A DNA stretch of 64,000 nt from Rothia dentocariosa ATCC 17931 (lineage in GTDB: Bacteria; Actinomycetota; Actinomycetes; Actinomycetales; Micrococcaceae), in NCBI RefSeq assembly GCF_000164695.2, contig NC_014643.1:1550001-1614000 (forward strand), given 5' to 3'. The translations under genes and the position numbers were made by a program. Under the pieces are notes generated by a model. The model saw nothing but the letters and a program-made list of their open reading frames with translations, was not told the origin of the DNA and did no database searches. Shown in pieces: positions 27,021 to 35,500 of the stretch; the first letter of the stretch is position 1, and each line of letters starts with the position of its first letter.

Positions 27021-28496
27021 TTAATATAACCCTTCGCGCTCTTCGCGGGTGGAAATGTAGATGTTTTTCACCTGCGTGTAGGCGGCGAGCATCATCTTGT
27101 GGGTTTCGCGGCCGATGCCTGAAGTTTTGTAGCCGCCGAACGGTGCGCCTGCGGGCAGACGGTTGTAGCAGTTCACCCAGACACGACCGGTTTCCAGCGC
27201 GTTGGAGACGCGCAGGCAGCGGTTGATGTCTTTGCTCCAAACTGCGCCGCCCAAGCCGTATTCGCTGTCGTTGGCCATTTTGACGACTTCTTCTTCGGTT
27301 TTGAATTTAATCACGGTAGCAACCGGTCCGAAGATTTCTTCTTGGGCAACGCGGGCGTTGTTGTTGTCAGCCTCGATCAAGGTCGGCTCGACAAATTCGC
27401 CTTTGCCCAATTCGCCTTCGAGTTTTTTGCCGCCGGTGATAATGCGGCAGCCTTCCTGCTCACCGATTTTGACATATTTCAAAATGGTTTCAAGCTGGCC
27501 GGCGTTGACTTGCGAACCCATTTGGGTATCGTCTTCCCAAGGCAGTCCGACTTTGATTTTTTTGAACTCTTCCGCCAAGGCGTTGACGAATTTGTCGTAA
27601 ATGCCTTCTTGTACGAAGATGCGCGAACCGGCGGAGCACACTTGGCCTTGGTTGAACAAAATGCCTTTTTGTGCGCCTTCGAGGGCTTTGTCGAACGGCA
27701 TGTCGTCAAAGAAGATGTTGGCGGATTTGCCGCCCAGCTCCAAGGTAGAGGGAATGAGCATTTCGGCGGCAGCGATGCCGATGCGGCGGCCGATTTCGGT
27801 TGAGCCGGTGAAGGCGAGTTTGTTGAAGCCTTTGTGGTGCAGCATGTATTCGCCGGATTTCGAACCGCGTCCGGTGATGATGTTCAGCACGCCTTTAGGC
27901 AGTAGGTGGTTAATTTTTTGGGCGAGCGACAACAGGCTCAGCGAAGTGCTGGAGGACGGGTGAATGACGATGGTGCAGCCTGCGGCAAGTGCGGGTGCGA
28001 TTTTCCAAGCCGCCATCAGGAAGGGGAAGTTCCACGGAATAATCTGACCGACGACGCCGATAGGTTCGCGCAGTACGATGGACAGGTCTTCGGAGTCAAG
28101 TTGGGTTGCGGTGCCTTCTTCGCCGCGGATGACGCTGGCGAAATAACGGAAATGGTCGGAAGCCAGCGGGATGTCTGCGGCGCGGGTTTCGCGGATGGGT
28201 TTGCCGTTGTCCAGCGTTTCCTGCAAGGCGAACAATTCCAAGTTTTCGTCAATCACATCGGCGATTTTGTTGAGTATGGCGGCGCGTTCGGTTGTGGTGG
28301 TCTTGCGCCATGTTTTGAACGCTTCCTGCGCGGCGGCGACGGCGGCATCGACATCGGCGTCGGACGCGTCGGTAAATTTTGCCAGTGTTTCACCGTTGGC
28401 GGGATTGTAAGAATCCAAAAGCGTGCCGGGGCTCGTCCACGCGCCGTTAATCAAAAGACCGTACTCTTTATCGAACACATTCAAATCTTTTGCCAT
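27021..28496 (-). CDS. NAD(P)-dependent aldehyde dehydrogenase of Neisseria type
   Basis: 491 residues, full family length. It starts after a good GGAGACAG-type RBS. Motifs: GVVGQIIPWNFPFLMAAWKI, STLELGGKSANIFFDD with the catalytic Glu, GILFNQGQVCSAGSRIFV with the catalytic Cys, EEIFGPVATVIKF, and APFGGYKTSGIGRE. The usual Lys in the K-P-S nucleotide-binding motif is His179 here (VIHPSSST). It oxidises an aldehyde, perhaps acetaldehyde, by family. Codon choice differs clearly from neighbours, and both flanks carry Neisseria-like uptake sequences, so I infer recent acquisition from an oral Neisseria. The frame is intact, so it may be functional. Confidence 0.93.
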   Translation of the reverse strand: MAKDLNVFDKEYGLLINGAWTSPGTLLDSYNPANGETLAKFTDASDADVDAAVAAAQEAFKTWRKTTTTERAAILNKIADVIDENLELFALQETLDNGKPIRETRAADIPLASDHFRYFASVIRGEEGTATQLDSEDLSIVLREPIGVVGQIIPWNFPFLMAAWKIAPALAAGCTIVIHPSSSTSLSLLSLAQKINHLLPKGVLNIITGRGSKSGEYMLHHKGFNKLAFTGSTEIGRRIGIAAAEMLIPSTLELGGKSANIFFDDMPFDKALEGAQKGILFNQGQVCSAGSRIFVQEGIYDKFVNALAEEFKKIKVGLPWEDDTQMGSQVNAGQLETILKYVKIGEQEGCRIITGGKKLEGELGKGEFVEPTLIEADNNNARVAQEEIFGPVATVIKFKTEEEVVKMANDSEYGLGGAVWSKDINRCLRVSNALETGRVWVNCYNRLPAGAPFGGYKTSGIGRETHKMMLAAYTQVKNIYISTREEREGLY

Positions 28497-28731
28497 GATG
28501 CTGTCTCCTTAAGTTGTCTTTATTGGGTTTTAGTTGTTTTTATTGGGTTTTAAGTCGTTTATTCAACGTCATTTGAAAACAGGGTAGTATTTTTTCTGTT
28601 TCGATTCAAGCGCTAAAAATGAAAGCATTCTCGAAATTCCAAATATGTAATTTTGCAAAACGGAAAACGCAGTCAAGTCACATCTTGATGATGTATGGGG
28701 GCGAGGGCGGTTTGTTAATATATTTTAAGTT
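28497..28731 (-). promoter_or_regulatory. Foreign 5' region of the aldehyde dehydrogenase gene
   Basis: 235 bp without a gene. It is AT-rich, with a short tandem repeat of the TTATTGGGTTTTA type (28522-28555), unlike the surrounding actinobacterial DNA. It most likely carries the native Neisseria promoter and leader of the minus-strand gene. No -35/-10 pair was fixed with certainty. Confidence 0.45.
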
Positions 28732-28743
28732 TTCAGACGACCT
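28732..28743 (-). other. Neisseria DNA uptake sequence (mucDUS dialect)
   Basis: TTCAGACGACCT; its reverse complement AGGTCGTCTGAA is, from memory, exactly the AG-mucDUS variant described for Neisseria mucosa-type species. It sits at the right border of the foreign segment. The next base begins the duplicated piece of rmlCD. Confidence 0.75.
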
Positions 28744-28776
28744 TGCGATCACCGCGATGCGCTCGCCGAGCATCTG
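28741..28776 (+). repeat. Duplicated 3' piece of rmlCD (copy 2)
   Basis: Matches 24391-24426. The first bases overlap the uptake sequence, so the junction lies at or near 28741-28744. The reading frame is not continued; it is a scar, not a gene. Confidence 0.85.
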
Positions 28777-28842
28777 GGGACCCTCAGCAGTACTTGGTGC
28801 TGGGGTGCGAGCCTGGACCTAGGAAAAACTATCCTTGCTCGT

Positions 28843-28887
28843 ATCTGGAAAATCTGTAAGAATATAGTGTTAGCCAAGGCGAGGGCA
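28843..28887 (+). repeat. Duplicated 3' end of the membrane-protein gene (copy 2)
   Basis: Matches 26578-26622 with three mismatches and even keeps the last seven codons and stop (S-G-K-S-V-R-I-stop). The sequence between this and 28776 (about 66 bp) is not recognised. Confidence 0.88.
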
Positions 28888-28983
28888 GGTTCTGCCGTTA
28901 TCGACGAGGTGGCGCATGGAATCCCATGATTTGCGCCATTATTCTCTTGGCGCATTACCCATGATTAAAGAATGGAGATTACC

Positions 28984-29268
28984 ATGTCTGAAATTAAAAT
29001 TACTGCCGAGCCCCGCACCGATTTCGGTAAGGGCTATGCACGCCGCATCCGCGCTGTTGGTGATATCCCCGCCGTTATCTACGGCAATGGTAAAGAGCCT
29101 AAGCACGTGATCCTCCCCGGCCACGCGACCACTATGGCTGTTCGTAACAAGGACGTTGTTCTGGTGATCGAGGTTGATGGTGAGCAGTTCAAGACTCGCG
29201 TGCAGGATATTCAGCGTCACCCGATCCGCCCCGAACTGCAGCACATCGACCTGTTGTTCGTCGACTAA
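28984..29268 (+). CDS. rplY: Ribosomal protein L25 (Ctc-like), short form
   Basis: 94 residues from ATG 28984, preceded by GGAG with six-base spacing; an upstream in-frame ATG at 28972 has no better RBS. The sequence reads EPRTDFGKGYARRIRAVGDI, PAVIYGNGKEPKHVIL, and VQDIQRHPIRPELQHIDLLF, the standard L25 pattern (R-x-x-G-x-I-P-A-V-x-Y-G, then D-x-Q-x-H-P, H-x-D-x-L). It binds 5S rRNA. Only the basic domain is present, without the long C-terminal TL5/CTC extension, as in short-form L25. A small hairpin (28911-28937) lies in its leader. It is followed by the peptidyl-tRNA hydrolase gene, a common actinobacterial order. Confidence 0.93.
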   Translation: MSEIKITAEPRTDFGKGYARRIRAVGDIPAVIYGNGKEPKHVILPGHATTMAVRNKDVVLVIEVDGEQFKTRVQDIQRHPIRPELQHIDLLFVD

Positions 29269-29555
29269 GGTTAGGTAGACGAAGGAGCGCGCGGCGCATC
29301 AACGTTTACGCCGGAACCTGTTTTAGAGGTTTTTCGGCAACGGTACGGCTCGTATCTGCTTCTGGCGGGTGCGAGCCGCTTCCATATTTCCCGCCAACTT
29401 ACGGCGTACACCCATCTTTACCGTTTGGCTCAGATGCGAGATAGCCGACCAGTAACCGCCTAATCCGCCCATAGTTTTATCCGGTTTACCGAGTAATCTC
29501 TACCGAGCATTTTTTTATTTCTCACCCTATAACCCGCAGGAAGGTACACGAGAAC
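29269..29555 (+). other. Intergenic region rplY-pth
   Basis: 287 bp with no gene seen. There is a 7-bp stem at 29346-29378 (CGGCTCG / CGAGCCG) without a T-run. The region probably holds the rplY end and the pth start signals; nothing could be fixed with confidence. Confidence 0.35.
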
Positions 29556-30140
29556 ATGTCTGATGCGTGGCTCATCGTAGGCCTGGGCAACCCCGGACCG
29601 CAATACGCGAAAACCCGCCATAACATCGGGCAGATGGTGCTCGATAAAATCGCCCGTGAAATGGGCAGCACCTTTAAGAAGCATTCCAAAGCATCCGCCG
29701 TAGTTGTCGAAGGCCGCTTAGGCATGGGCGGTCCCAAGGTCGTACTCATGAAATCCCTCGGATACATGAATACCTCGGGCGGGCCCGTATCTGCGGTCGC
29801 AAAATTCTACGGCATCGACCCCGATCACATAATCGTGGTGCACGACGAGCTTGATATTCCCTTCGATACCATCAAACTCAAAATCGGTGGGGGAGAAGGC
29901 GGTCATAACGGCCTGCGCGATATTACCAAGGCGCTGGGCACCAAAGACTATTACCGTGTGCGCGCTGGCATTGGTCGTCCACCCGGGCGCATGAACACCG
30001 CCGACTACGTGCTCAAACCCTTCACGGCAGCCGAAGTCAAAGATCTGCCGTTCCTGATCGACAACTCCGTTGACGCGGTCGCCATGCTTATCACCGACGG
30101 GCTGACGGCGGCGCAGCAGCGCTTTCACAGCGCATCCTAA
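29556..30140 (+). CDS. pth: Peptidyl-tRNA hydrolase
   Basis: 194 residues, family-typical length. It begins WLIVGLGNPGPQYAKTRHNI, with the catalytic His in T-R-H-N and the conserved Asn. LMKSLGYMNTSGGPV and IIVVHDELDIPFDTIKLK follow (catalytic Asp), then GGGEGGHNGLRDI with the second conserved His/Asn pair. It frees tRNA from stalled peptidyl-tRNA in the cytoplasm. AGGAAGG lies upstream of ATG 29556. It normally follows rplY in this phylum, as here. Confidence 0.97.
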   Translation: MSDAWLIVGLGNPGPQYAKTRHNIGQMVLDKIAREMGSTFKKHSKASAVVVEGRLGMGGPKVVLMKSLGYMNTSGGPVSAVAKFYGIDPDHIIVVHDELDIPFDTIKLKIGGGEGGHNGLRDITKALGTKDYYRVRAGIGRPPGRMNTADYVLKPFTAAEVKDLPFLIDNSVDAVAMLITDGLTAAQQRFHSAS

Positions 30141-30440
30141 ATATGCGCAGGGCACGGGCACTCGACAAACCGCATAATTCGGTGCCTCTACATCTGTCGG
30201 GTGCGCCTAGCAGCAAACATGACGCCCCGTTACGCCCGTAGCTATGGTTAGGCAGATTTCCTAGGCTGTTGCACACACCTAACTAGGTTTTGCCCGCGCC
30301 AAGGAATAAGCTAGAAAAGCATGACGTTATAGCCCCACAGACACTAAGCCCGGGCGTACAGCCCCGACCTAACGTGCCAGCAGCAGGGGTCTCGACGCCA
30401 TGCGGCGTGCCTGAAACCGGTCAAGAGAAAAGGAACAACC
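30141..30440 (+). other. Intergenic region pth-sufS
   Basis: 300 bp without a gene on either strand. The RBS AAAAGGA for the sufS GTG start is at the right end. No clear terminator hairpin or promoter was recognised. Confidence 0.4.
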
Positions 30441-31739
30441 GTGGCAGAATACTCAGTCCCCGCCAACACGCCGCTCAACGATGACACCGTGCGAGCGTTG
30501 CGCGCAGACTTCCCTATTCTCAACACCGTCGTCAATGGCAACCCGCTCGTTTACCTCGATTCCGGCGCCACCAGCCAAAAACCACTCCAAGTTCTTGATG
30601 CTGAACGCAACTTCTACCTGCACGCCAACTCTGCGGTACACCGCGGCGCGCACACCCTTGCCGTCGAAGCCACCGAACTCTTCGAGCAAGCCCGCACCAC
30701 CGTTGCCGCCTTCGTAGGAGCCCGCGACGAAAACATCGTCTGGACTTCCAACGCTACAGAAGCGCTCAACCTTGTCGCCTACTCAATAGGCAACGCCTCC
30801 CAAGGACTCGGCGGTGAAAAAGCCCAACGTTTTGCCCTGAAACCCGGCGACGAAATTCTCACCACTGAAATCGAACACCACGCCAACCTCATACCCTGGC
30901 AGATCCTAGCCCAACGCACCGGCGCAACCCTCAAACACATCCCCGCCACCGACGACGGACAGATCGACTACGAAGCCGCAGCCAAACTCGTCACCGAGAA
31001 AACCCGCATCCTCGCTTTCAGCCACGTCTCCAATGTCACCGGCGCCATTGCGGATGTGCCGCGCTTCGTCGCACTCGCCCAAAAAGTCGGTGCCCTCACT
31101 GTCCTGGACGCCTGCCAATCCGTACCCCACATGCCAGTAGACTTCCCCGCACTCGGTGTCGATTTCGCCGCATTCTCCGGGCACAAAATGCTTGCCCCCA
31201 CCGGCATCGGCGCACTCTACGGCCGCACCGAACTCCTCGACGCCCTGCCCCCATTCCTCACCGGCGGCTCCATGATCACCCGCGTCGAACTCCAAGACGC
31301 CGACTATATGCCCGCCCCCATCAAATTTGAGGCGGGAACCCAGCGCGTCTCCCAAGCAGTTGCCTTTGCTGAGGCAGTACGCTACCTGCAGCACCTCGGC
31401 ATGGACAACGTACACGCCTGGGAACAAGAACTCGGCGCGAGGCTCGTGGCCGGAGTGCAGAACATCGAGGGCGTGCGCCTGCTAGGACCCACCGACCCGA
31501 ACAAACGCGCCGGGCTCGTCTCCCTCGGCATCGACGGGGTACACCCGCATGACGCTGGGCAGCTGCTCGATACGAAAGGTATCGCCGTGCGCGTAGGTCA
31601 CCACTGCGCCCAGCCGCTGCACCGCGGCGCCGGACTGACGGCCTCGACCCGCGCCTCCGCATACCTCTACAACACCACCGAAGACATAGATGCGTTCCTT
31701 GCCGCGCTCGCCGAGGTGCGCCCCTACTTCGGGCTGTAA
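30441..31739 (+). CDS. sufS: Cysteine desulfurase
   Basis: 432 residues from GTG 30441. A class V aminotransferase fold with PLVYLDSGATSQKPLQVLDA at the start, TTEIEHHANLIPWQ, VLDACQSVPHMPVD, and FAAFSGHKMLAPTGIGALYG, where the Lys binds pyridoxal phosphate. AVRVGHHCAQPLHRGAGL carries the catalytic Cys (group II SufS type, R-x-G-x-H-C). It takes sulfur from cysteine for Fe-S clusters. The sufU gene follows 37 bp downstream, its normal sulfur-acceptor partner. SufB, C and D are not in the window. Confidence 0.96.
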   Translation: MAEYSVPANTPLNDDTVRALRADFPILNTVVNGNPLVYLDSGATSQKPLQVLDAERNFYLHANSAVHRGAHTLAVEATELFEQARTTVAAFVGARDENIVWTSNATEALNLVAYSIGNASQGLGGEKAQRFALKPGDEILTTEIEHHANLIPWQILAQRTGATLKHIPATDDGQIDYEAAAKLVTEKTRILAFSHVSNVTGAIADVPRFVALAQKVGALTVLDACQSVPHMPVDFPALGVDFAAFSGHKMLAPTGIGALYGRTELLDALPPFLTGGSMITRVELQDADYMPAPIKFEAGTQRVSQAVAFAEAVRYLQHLGMDNVHAWEQELGARLVAGVQNIEGVRLLGPTDPNKRAGLVSLGIDGVHPHDAGQLLDTKGIAVRVGHHCAQPLHRGAGLTASTRASAYLYNTTEDIDAFLAALAEVRPYFGL

Positions 31740-31776
31740 AGAAGCCGTTACTCATATACACAGGATTGGATAATTC

Positions 31777-32244
31777 ATGTCGCTAGAATCGCTCTACCAA
31801 GACATTATTCTGGAACACTCAAAGCAGCGCACCGGCGAACATCTGGTGGAGGTACCCGCCGGGCACGCCAGCGCCGACAACCACCAGTACAACCCCACCT
31901 GCGGAGACGAAATCAACCTGCGCCTCGTGCTATCTGATGAGCAGAAAAACGGTGAAAAGGTTGTCGAATCGGTCTCGTGGGAAGGCGACGGCTGTTCCAT
32001 TTCGATGGCGGCGGCATCGGTGCTCTCCGAGATGGCACCGGGTATGACCGTGGGGGAGCTGCAGAACCATGTAGATGCGTTCCGCGAGATGTTGCGCTCG
32101 CGCGGTCAGATTACTCTGGATGAGGAAGAATACGGCGATATGGCGGCATTTTCCGGGGTTTCAAAGTTTATGGCCCGCGTCAAATGTGCGATGCTCTCGT
32201 GGGTGGCAGTCGAAGAGGCGGCTCGCGTGGCAAGCACGAAATAG
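31777..32244 (+). CDS. sufU: SufU iron-sulfur assembly protein
   Basis: 155 residues. IscU-like fold with three conserved cysteines: NPTCGDEINL, GDGCSISMAAASVLSEMAPG and FMARVKCAMLSW. The acidic residue D after the first Cys and the extended insert between Cys2 and Cys3 are the SufU type, which accepts sulfur from SufS through a zinc site. The start is ATG 31777. The operon with sufS ends at the hairpin 32297-32333. Confidence 0.95.
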   Translation: MSLESLYQDIILEHSKQRTGEHLVEVPAGHASADNHQYNPTCGDEINLRLVLSDEQKNGEKVVESVSWEGDGCSISMAAASVLSEMAPGMTVGELQNHVDAFREMLRSRGQITLDEEEYGDMAAFSGVSKFMARVKCAMLSWVAVEEAARVASTK

Positions 32245-32296
32245 ACGCACCTATGGTTGGCTGCTGCGCTGACCCTAAAACATAGCTTCACCCATC

Positions 32297-32333
32297 GAGC
32301 GGCTCTCCGGTCACCATGACCGAAGGGCCGCTC
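32297..32333 (+). terminator. Hairpin after sufU
   Basis: Outer 7-bp stem GAGCGGC/GCCGCTC and an inner 6-bp stem CGGTCA/TGACCG around a three-base loop, followed by TTCT. It lies 53 bp after sufU and separates the housekeeping block from the toxin locus. Confidence 0.65.
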
Positions 32334-32529
32334 TTCTATGTGCATGCACATATGGCATATAGGGTTTTGAACTCCAGAGAAGGAGGACTTCAAGAATATG
32401 AAATCGTAGTACAAAAATTTTTGAACATTTTTATAACTCTCTACCGAAAGTACAGATTATTTTCAAGAACCCTTGTAAGATGAAGAGTAACTCTAGCTAT
32501 ACCTAACTTCCGGAGAGACCTACGAAGCC
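32334..32529 (+). promoter_or_regulatory. Leader and probable promoter of the Rhs toxin gene
   Basis: 196 bp, strongly AT-rich in its middle (32400-32480) compared with the flanks, with no gene. A purine-rich stretch (CCGGAGAG) is 17 bp before ATG 32530. The region must hold the promoter for the toxin gene. No pair of boxes is unambiguous. Confidence 0.4.
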
Positions 32530-35500
32530 ATGCCTTCTATCCTTTTTCACTCTAACACCCAGCCCATTGAGTACAGTTTTACTGATGCTGCCGCGCTTGC
32601 AAATACATTTGACAGCGCTGCCTCCAAACTTCAGGAGTACCACGGAAGAATTCGTTTAGAAGGTATACGGGCGGCCGAGGAATTTCGGGGGCGGTACGCA
32701 AACCTCTTCGTACAGAACTACAAACAGTGCATAGATGATGCGCATCGACTAGAGGATGCGTGCCGTCGAGCAGCTCATGCAGTGAGGCAGATTTCCCGGA
32801 ATGCTGAAATAGAACAAGATAACCGTAGGAAAGCCCGAGAAGCAGAAGAAGAGTATAACAGAAAACTCAACGAAAATAATCTGTTTAATGTGTTATCTGG
32901 ATTGTCTGTATCCAAGCAGATCAAAAGGAATTTTCTGAATGGTCCAGCATATGTTCCTTCTGAGGAACCTAACGTTAGAATCGATACTTATGACCTAGAA
33001 CGGGGAATGTGCAAAGCGCCTGAAGGTGGTTCCTCCGAATTTGTTTCGTCTCTTTCTCGTTCTGATAGCGAGAAATATGCTGACAGCCTTGCCTCTTCTG
33101 GCGGTGTCTCGTCCGCTGTGCCTGAAGCTTTGGAGAGATATGCAAAGTTTCTCTCGCAAGTTGTCTATGAAGACATGACCTATTACTTCACCTCTATTAA
33201 TACAGCGTATGAGCGGTATTTAAGCTCATGTAAGTGGGGTGTTCTTGATATTACCGGTCTTTTAAAAGCAACTGTTGAGTGGATTAATGATAATAACCAC
33301 GATGCAGCCTGGATTGATGCTGTTGCTTATGCATTTCGGATTGCTGGTAGTAATGGGCAGTATGTTATTGCGGATGCGACGCTTACGGCTTTCTTAAACG
33401 ATAATGGTCTTAACCCTGGGCGTAAAAACCTTGTAATTCCTGACGTTTCAATTTATGGAACTATGCCTACGAGTGGCTATGCGAATGATCCGGTGAATGT
33501 GGCGACGGGGAATTTCATTGAGGAAGAGCGGGATCTTTCTGTCGGGTCTGTGTCGTTGGTGCGGATGTATAACAGTATCGCTGCTGCTGGGGCGGCGTCT
33601 ACGCATGAGGGGTATACGGCTCCGGTAGGCGCGTTTGGGCCTGGGTGGTCTTCTACAGTGGATACGCATTTGGGGTTTACGGCTTCTGGTGTGGTGTGGG
33701 CTGATGTTGATGGGCGGCAGGTCTTCTTTGCTCGTGCTGGGGCTGGGTTTACTCGGGCTGCTGGGGAGGCGTGGTGGCTGCATCGATATACGGTGAACCC
33801 AGCGGATTCGTCTGCGTCTCAGGCTTCTGACTCTGAGAATGGTGCTGCTCATGATGAGGCTAACGGTGATGTGCGTGCGCAGGCTGCGCGTGCTGGGTTT
33901 GCTGCTGTGATTTCTTTGGCCGCTGAGCATTCTGACCAAGTGGTCTCTGGCGGTGAGTTTTATGCGGTGTCGAATAATGCCGGGCAGTACCATTACTATA
34001 CGCGGGGCGGTGCCTGGCTGGGCTCTTGGGGTTCGGAACCTGGTTCTGCGGTTGCCGCTATCTATGAGGATGCTTCCAATGGTGGTTCTTCCTCTCGTGT
34101 GCGGGCTATGGTGGGTGCTTTCGGTAAGGCTATCCGCCTCTCGTATGATGATGTTTCTGGGCGTGCGGTGGCTGTTACTGGGGCTGGATCTCGGGTGGAG
34201 TATGCCTATAGTGAGACGGGACATCTGGCAGAGGCGACAACCTACGCCCTAGCCTCGCAGACAACATCCGATCCCGTGGATGAGCCTGAGAGTGCTGTCA
34301 AGGGTGGTACTGCTGCGGCTTGCGGCGTTGTGGTTGCCTCGCGCGTGTATACGCATACCGAGGATGGTTTGGTGCAGACGGTCACGGGCACTGGTGGCGT
34401 GCGTGAGGTGACTAATGTGTATGGGGATCCGGATAATCCGGGGCGTGTTACCCAGCAGGTCAGTGAGCATGGTCGTGTGATTGACTATACGTATTTGCCG
34501 GGTGGGATTACGCAGATTACCACCGGTACCCATGAGAACACTCTAGCGGCTGACTCTGATGGCTCTGATGCTGCGGACACTGCTGAACGGGCGCTGCATC
34601 CGAATACGTGGGTGTCTGATAGTAAAGGGCGTTTAGTCTCGGTTACGTCGGCAGAAGGGTCTACGGCTCGGTTTATTTATGACGCGTTTGGGAACCGGAT
34701 TCAGGTGACCGATCTTGAAGGGTCGCGGACGGTGCGGTCTGCGAATACTCGTGGGCTTGTGGTGAAGGAGCTTGCTTCTACAGGTTCGATGAGTATTACC
34801 GAGTATGACGACTTGGACCGACCGGTTCACAAGCGGACATATGGCTCGAAGGATGAGTGGATTCGTAAAGATGCTCCGGTAAAGGTTGTTTCATATGAGT
34901 ATGCTGAGGAGGGTTTTTCGCGTCAGCCGGTTGCGGTGACGACTGATGGTGCCACCAGCCGGTATACCTATACATCGACGGGACAGATGTCGTCAGTGAC
35001 AGATCCGACAGGGGTCGTGACGCGGCTTTCCTACGATGCTCGGGGGAATCTGACCGGAGTGCTTAATGCTGTGGGCGACATGCTCAAGGTTGAGTATGAT
35101 GCCCAGGATCGACCGGTGGCGGTGATCTCTCCATCGGGGGCAACTATGCGTGTGGAGTATGACGCTGCCTCGCGTCCTGTTCGGGTAATTGACCCGGTGG
35201 GGAACGCAACTGTGTATACATATACTCCTGCGGGTAAAGTCGCCAGTATCACGGATGCGGTTGGGGGTGTGCGCCGGTTTGAGTACAACGCCGCTGGGGA
35301 ACTGGTTGCGCAGGTGGCACCTGATGGTGCCCGTACCGTGCGTGAGATCAACGAGCTGGGATACACGGTTGCTGAGACTGATCCGCTGGGGCATGTGACG
35401 AAGTTTGTCCATGATGGTATGGGCAGGGTTACAGAAAAGATTGACCCAGCCGGGAATGTGTGGGCGAGCAGGTATAACGCTGCTGATACTTTGGTGGAGC

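Noticed and set aside
27906..28553. 215-codon plus-strand frame (and the 153-codon frame at 27342) opposite the aldehyde dehydrogenase
   Set aside because: Both mirror the dehydrogenase codons, and their products are low-complexity Gly/Phe/Val strings; the minus-strand gene has every expected motif.
28619..28822. 67-codon plus-strand frame crossing the right border of the foreign segment
   Set aside because: It spans the junction of Neisseria-type and local DNA, has no RBS, and its product changes character at the joint.
29346..29378. Hairpin after rplY as a terminator
   Set aside because: Only a 7-bp stem with an 18-nt loop and no T-run; not enough to call it.
33448..34224. 258-codon open frame on the minus strand inside the Rhs gene
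   Set aside because: It lies opposite the biased YD-repeat coding sequence. Its product is a low-complexity Arg/His/Pro/Ser-rich string without any family pattern, typical of an antisense shadow.
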